Origin: Papaver somniferum
Taxonomy: Eukaryota; Streptophyta; Magnoliopsida; Ranunculales; Papaveraceae
Direction of reading: 5' to 3'
DNA length: 64,000 bases
Assembly: GCF_003573695.1 (NCBI RefSeq)
Contig: NW_020621936.1
Span: 12,648,001 to 12,712,000, forward strand
Part shown: positions 58,737-64,000 of the stretch, one piece after another
Layout of the letters: every line of letters starts with the position of its first letter
Numbering within the stretch: position 1 is the first letter of the stretch
The notes under the pieces: generated by a model
Database searches by the model: none
What the model saw: the letters and a program-made list of their open reading frames with translations, nothing else
What the model was told of the DNA's origin: nothing
Made by a program: the position numbers and the translations under genes

Positions 58737-61035
58737 CAATCCGCAATAAAACAAATAGGAATTTGCGAGCCCGATTGAACATAAAAAATAACTTGGACGG
58801 TATCAAAAACCAATATCCAAGTGTTAATCAATTTAATCAACAACCAAAGGTTGGATTCACAATTGATTGAACTTACGCACAACCTGTGATATTTCAATTA
58901 TATAAACAAATATAATATGGAAAAGAAATAACACATACATCAAAAGTTTTGTTAACGAGGAAACCGAAAATGCAGGAAAAACCCGGGACCTAGTCCAGAT
59001 TTGAACACCACACTGTATTAAGCCGCTACAGACACTAGCCTACTCCAAGTTAACTTAAGACTGGAATGTAGTTGAGCCCTAACCAATCTCACACTGATCA
59101 AGGTACAGTCGCGTTCCTTACGCCTCTAGAACCACGCCGGATTCTGCGCACTTGATTCCCTTAGCTAATCTCACCCACAACTAAGAGTTGCTATGACTCA
59201 AATTCGAAGACTTGATAAACCAATCTGTCTGACACAGAAAAGTCTATTGAATGGATAAATCTGTCTCCCACAGATAAACCTATGAGGTGTTCCATATTTT
59301 GATATATCAAGGTGAACATGAACCAATTTATATACCGGATTTATATTCCCGAAGAACAACCTAGAAATATCAATCACCTCACAATAATTTTAATCATATG
59401 GTAGCGAAACAAGATATTGTAGAATCACAAACGATGAGACGAAGATGTTTGTGACTACTTTTTATCTTTCCTATCGGAGATTAAATCTCGAGCAAATCTT
59501 AGAGAAGATAGTACTCAATCACGATTGAAAACAACAAGATCAAAACACGCAACTACAAAGAAAATAGTTGAGTCTGGCTTCACAATCCTAATGAAGTCTT
59601 CGAGTCGTTAACCTATAGGGTTCCGTGAAAAACCTAAGGTTAAAGGAGAATCGACTCTAGTCGCAACTAGTATCACACAAGAGGTGTAGGGATTAGGTTT
59701 CCCAGTTGCTAGAGTTCTCCCTTATATAGTCTTCAAATCAGGGTTTGCAATCAATGCTACCTTGGTAACAAAGCATTCAATATTCACCTTTAGATGATAA
59801 CATGATTAGACTCAAGCTAATATCTTTCAAGCATTATATCGAACTTAGCTTGTTACACACAAATGAAAAGTGACTTCATTTAGACATGAGTAACCGTACC
59901 TAAACGTGTACACCTTTGTTGGCTCAACAATAGTTAACCGAAGTTAGACATATGAATACTTTCATATCGACCTCATTCATCTTAACCATAACTAGTTCAA
60001 ATGATTCAAATGAAACTAGTTCTAGATCGTTCAATTGTTTATATTCTCATAGAAGTATACAAGACACAATTGAAGAAAAACCAATTTTGATTCACTCGAA
60101 TCAAGTCATGAACATTATATCCACGATTTTAAAAAGATTGCATTCCTTATTCTATAAATGTATTAATTCATGAACAAATCAATTTTAGAGATTAAATTAC
60201 TCAGGTATGCATAGGGGTACGCATACCTAAGTACTAAGTTTGGGTTCGCCAGTATGCGAACGGGTATACATACCTTCCAAACTCAGTACAAATTCCCGGA
60301 CCAGAACCTCACGCCAGTACGCGTACCGATATGCGTACAAGGTTCCCGGACTTTCACTAAACTAACCAGTACGCGTACGGGTGTGCATACTATGGTTCCC
60401 GGACTTGGATTACATATATGCAAGTATGCATACTATGCTTATATCCAATTGTTCTAAACTCCATTTCAATCATTGAAACATTCTCAGAATACGACAATAG
60501 TTGTCTCACACAAACTATTAGCTTCAAAGAAATTTTCATGTGATCGAATGATCAATACGAAACATTCCGCGTCTACATCAAATGATTGTCTTTGTAAGAT
60601 GTTACAAGGCGACTTTCACATGATCATCTTTTGACTTTCGTCAAGAATATAAGATGAACTTGGTTAAAGCGAAAGCTTACCAACACATATTTCGAGAAAT
60701 ATGTAAGCGAGTTAAACTCAGCTCGAAATATCAAGTGTGCATAATTGAAGTCTATATAGCTATACGACTTTTGTCTCAAATAGAAGATAGAGTAGATAAA
60801 CTTTTTAGTGATAAATGAGTTCAAGTCTCCACATACCTTTTGTTGATGAAGTTCCACAAGCTCCCGTTAGTAGTTCTTCATCTCCAATCGATGAACGCCG
60901 TGAAGTATAATGCTCAACTACACTTTCTATCCTAATTCGAGACTTAGCTATAAGCAGACTAGAAATAACTTATAGTTTTGGCAACTAAACTTTACAAACA
61001 AGCTTGAGATAGCAACGTTTGCGAGTTCGACCGAA
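58737..61035 (-). repeat. SIRE-like copia LTR, inverted copy, both ends trimmed
   Basis: The reverse complement of most of 6096-8340: it reads from ACCGTCCAAGTTATTTTT (outer end) to TGCGAGTTCGACCGA near 61033, lacking about 16 bp of the LTR start and the last hundred or so bases of the end. A TATA-like GACTATATAAGG lies at 59741-59730 on the minus strand. A segment at 60200-60425 carries a different motif set from the other copy. Confidence 0.8.
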
Positions 61036-61044
61036 TGGTTCTCT

Positions 61045-62612
61045 ATCATTAACTAAATTCAATCTAGCAATGTTAACTAAAATGGCTTGGAGAATAGTAT
61101 CTCAACCTAACACTTTAAGTGCTAGAGTTCTGAAATCTAAGTATTTTCCTAAACATAACTCTTTATATGCTAATTTAAGAAAACGTGGTACATGGATTTG
61201 GGATGGTATTAAAAAAGGCTTTGGAATTGTAAGGAAGTATCATATTTCGAAAGTCAATACATGGGAGGATATAAGCATTTGGCAAGATATGTGGATAGCA
61301 TCCGAAGAACTTCTGATTAGGCCAACAACATATCAGTTGCAGGATTACACTCATGTCTCTCAACTCATAAATCAATATAACACATAATGAGAATATTTGT
61401 TTTATGTGAATTGTTTAGTATTGATCAGATTGAACAAATAAATAGCATTAAGTTACCAAATTCTGGTACAGATACTATTAGATGGAACCTGACTACTTCT
61501 GGAAATTTCTATACTAAATCTGTTTACAAGGCCATATTGCAGGCTTAATGTAATGCATCTCAGCTTCAGCAATAACAATGGCTTAGACTTTCGAACATTA
61601 ATTTCTCCTTAAGATTAAGATATTTATTTGGAAATATTTGCATGAAATTTTACCTTTGAAAACATATTTGGTCAGATTTGGTGTTGTTCTTGATTCTAGT
61701 AGCTCTCTATGTGGCTTAGCTGATGAATCGATTGATCATTTGTTTTTACATTGTCATTTTGCACGGTGTTGCATGGTTTGCACTTTGTCCTTAATTTTTC
61801 GCCATTTCTAGTTCCTTTTCAGGTCTAAGGGATCAGATCATGCATTGGTTTATCTCTACATCTAGTCCTCATATGACTGGTTGTTTTAGACTTTATACTA
61901 TTACTTTGTAGCAGATTTGGAAATCCAGGTGTAAGGAAAGTATAGATAATCTTCATCAAAACCCTACTATCCTTGTGCAAAAAATTAAAACTCATATGGA
62001 CTCCCTGTACAATACTAAGTAGGTTTATAATAGCTTGTTGAAATCCTTTTTTTCAATAGTAGATCATACTTCAAAGTTTTTGCTAACCCACAAAGTTCTA
62101 CAAAATAGTCGCGACAACTATCTAATTTTTGTTGATGCTTCTATAGGTAAATCATCCACTAATACAGGATGCAAAATTCTATGTTGCGGAAAAAAATTGT
62201 GACTTCACAACAGCCAAATGTTGGACAACAACTGCAATTTCATTAATAACAACAGAGACGCAAGCCCTTCTCCAAGCAATTGAATGGGATTCTCTTTTGC
62301 AATTAAGGCACACCATCTTTATTTTATATTACCTTGCATTAGTAAAAGTTATCAACGAAGAAGCTCTTATGTCAAATGGTCACAATTTTTTTATATAAAT
62401 TCTTTTGCGGATTTGAACCACTCTAGTTGTGAATACGTTCCTAGAAACTCTAATAGAGAAGTTGTTGCTCTTGCTAAGTTAGCTCGGAAAGAAGATGTGG
62501 TGACCTTTTGGTATTATAAGCCTCCTAACTGTATCACAGGAAAGCTTATCCCTTTTTGTACAGTTTAGTTGGTTTGTGTTAATAAAGTTTGGTTTCACCA
62601 AAAAAAAAATAT
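61045..62612 (+). pseudogene. LINE (L1-like) 3' fragment: post-RT region, zf-RVT and RNase H
   Basis: 5'-truncated. The first open frame (61019-61387) contains LAMLTKMAWRIVSQPNTLSA and SLYANLRKRGTWIWDGIKKG, the stretch after the RT domain in plant LINEs. A zf-RVT-like region follows (CGLADESIDHLFLHCHF, about 61700-61760), then a plant RNase H-like part (FVDASIGKSSTNTGC near 62130 and ETQALLQAIEWDS near 62260) with several stops. It ends AATAAAGTTTGGTTTCACC plus a run of A at 62600-62609, the expected poly(A) tail. GAGTTCGA occurs on both flanks (about 61021 and 62628), a possible target duplication. Confidence 0.8.
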
Positions 62613-64000
62613 ATATAAGCACAAAGAGTTCGAATGCTATGATAGTATTCCTCCTAATATTTATATAGGTTTACCCTTATGTGATAAGTACAAAGAGGTA
62701 GTTGCGTGAGATAAAATCATAGGTAGATTTAACAAAAAGTCTGCAAGTTGAAAAAAATTGTTGTTATAAAAGCATGTTAAACTACTCTAACGAATAGCGA
62801 GATTTCTAGTGTACCAGTTTATTATGTCTCTTTTTTGACATGCCAAGTAATTTCCAAGTAAGATAGAGAAGCTTATGAGGATTTTTTTTGCAATAACAAC
62901 CTAAGAAAGTTGTATTTGGCTCTATTGAATGTTATTTGCAGGAAAAAAAATGATGGTCTTGCTATTAAAAAAATAATTGTATATATATCAAGGAGAAATA
63001 TGGTCAATATTCTTCTTTTTGATTTTCTAAGATACCATCTGGTCCTTATAGGAAATCAGTTTATAATGAAGTTATGTGAAAAATCGACTTTCATTCGACA
63101 TACCAAGTTTAAGATTAACAATGGCTTAACTGTACACTTCTGAGAAGATAACTGGAGTTTCATTAACTATATCTGCAATCTCTTTCTGGCACTTTATTCT
63201 GCTACCAAATCAAAGAATCGATAGTTAGGGACTTATTGTTGATGACATATAATTTTTGATGCATAATCTCCTTTTCGATCGAGGATTTTTTATAAATACA
63301 ATGGGGGAACTGAACGTGATAAAGAACTGTCTTCAATCTATTCAGATAAATCATAATGAAGGTCTTCAATCTATTCAGATAAATCATAATGAAGAAACTA
63401 TTATCTGGTAAAAACAATAGTGTAAAACCAGTTAACAGTTAAGACTTGTTATGACAAGCTTACTGCTCTTGATTCCAAAAATATTTTCCATTGAAATGTT
63501 CTCCTTTATCTAGATACTTACAGCTCCTCCATAGATCTCGTTTTTTTTTTTGTATTACATATATGTCACAATATATTATCGTCGAAAAATAATTCGCTTC
63601 ATCATGGTATTGTTATTTCTAGGATCCCACTTGTTCTGTCAAGATAACGAAACTATCTCAGATCTTCTTCTTCGTTACTAAGGAGTTAGGTTGTTTTTTT
63701 TCTATGCCTTTCAATGTTGAAGATGTTTTAGTGTCTTGGCATCAAATCTATAGGCCCAATTAATATAAGAAGCTTTGGAACCTTATCCCACATGTTATCA
63801 TGTGGTGAGTATGAAAAGAACGAAATTATCGAATCATCAATACAAAAATATAATTAACTGGTCACATCATTAATATGGCCAAGAGCACAATCTATCTATG
63901 GGTTTTGTCTATTGGATATTTTGCATATATCTTTTGTAAAAGTATGATGGAGGATTCTTAATTTGAGCCCCCTTGATTTTTCGGTTTCAACATCGTTGTT
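62613..64000. other. AT-rich spacer with a 33-bp tandem duplication
   Basis: No gene recognised. TCTTCAATCTATTCAGATAA with its following 13 bp is repeated perfectly at about 63330-63362 and 63363-63395. Open frames such as 62910-63143 have no domain. Confidence 0.5.

Overview
This is a plant nuclear window, probably from a eudicot. The evidence is one clearly plant-specific gene (a CLAVATA1/BAM-type receptor kinase) inside dense Ty3/gypsy (Tat lineage), Ty1/copia (SIRE-like), LINE, Stowaway and Mutator-like DNA. I cannot fix the species from the sequence. There are no bacterial features, and I recognised no rRNA or tRNA gene.

Layout. 1-4.5 kb: decayed pol of a Tat-type gypsy element on +, followed by a three-exon antisense gene. 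5.0-8.5 kb: an internally deleted SIRE-like copia element that appears to split that region. 8.5-13.6 kb: an acidic antisense protein gene with a likely 5'UTR intron, then a large Tat LTR on + with ~180-bp subrepeats. 13.7-19.2 kb: a minus-strand gypsy gag-protease remnant with primer-binding site and LTR. 19.6-24.6 kb: three TIR elements (here C, D, B), two of them filled with alternating inverted short motifs. 26.8-30.1 kb: an intact two-exon BAM1-like receptor kinase on the minus strand. 30.24-47.33 kb: a ~17-kb Mutator-like element (A) inserted about 123 bp upstream of the BAM1-like start codon. 48.4-48.8 kb: a Stowaway MITE. 49.6-51.3 kb: gypsy gag-protease debris. 51.9-58.7 kb: a non-autonomous gag-only LTR element on the minus strand. 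58.7-62.6 kb: a SIRE-like LTR on the minus strand carrying a LINE 3' fragment. 62.6-64 kb: no recognisable genes.

The most interesting object is element A. It carries an apparently intact spliced transposase gene (N-terminal zinc finger, MULE DDE core, SWIM finger, AT-hook-like motif and a C-terminal OTU cysteine-protease domain). It also carries a convergently transcribed, decaying plant-mobile-domain (PMD) gene, and between them ~42 nearly identical copies of a 210-bp satellite. Its non-coding DNA (subterminal regions, introns and satellite) is built from short motifs with a TTCGG core that alternate with their reverse complement CCGAA, so the DNA is a chain of potential hairpins. The unrelated-looking element B next door has the same architecture with GTTCGGTT/AACCGAAC, and element C has it with another motif. 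I know of no named system that explains this and regard it as the main candidate for something undescribed.

Genes working together: apart from the host receptor kinase, everything recognisable is transposon-derived. The element-A transposase could in principle mobilise both A and similar non-autonomous elements, but that is inference.
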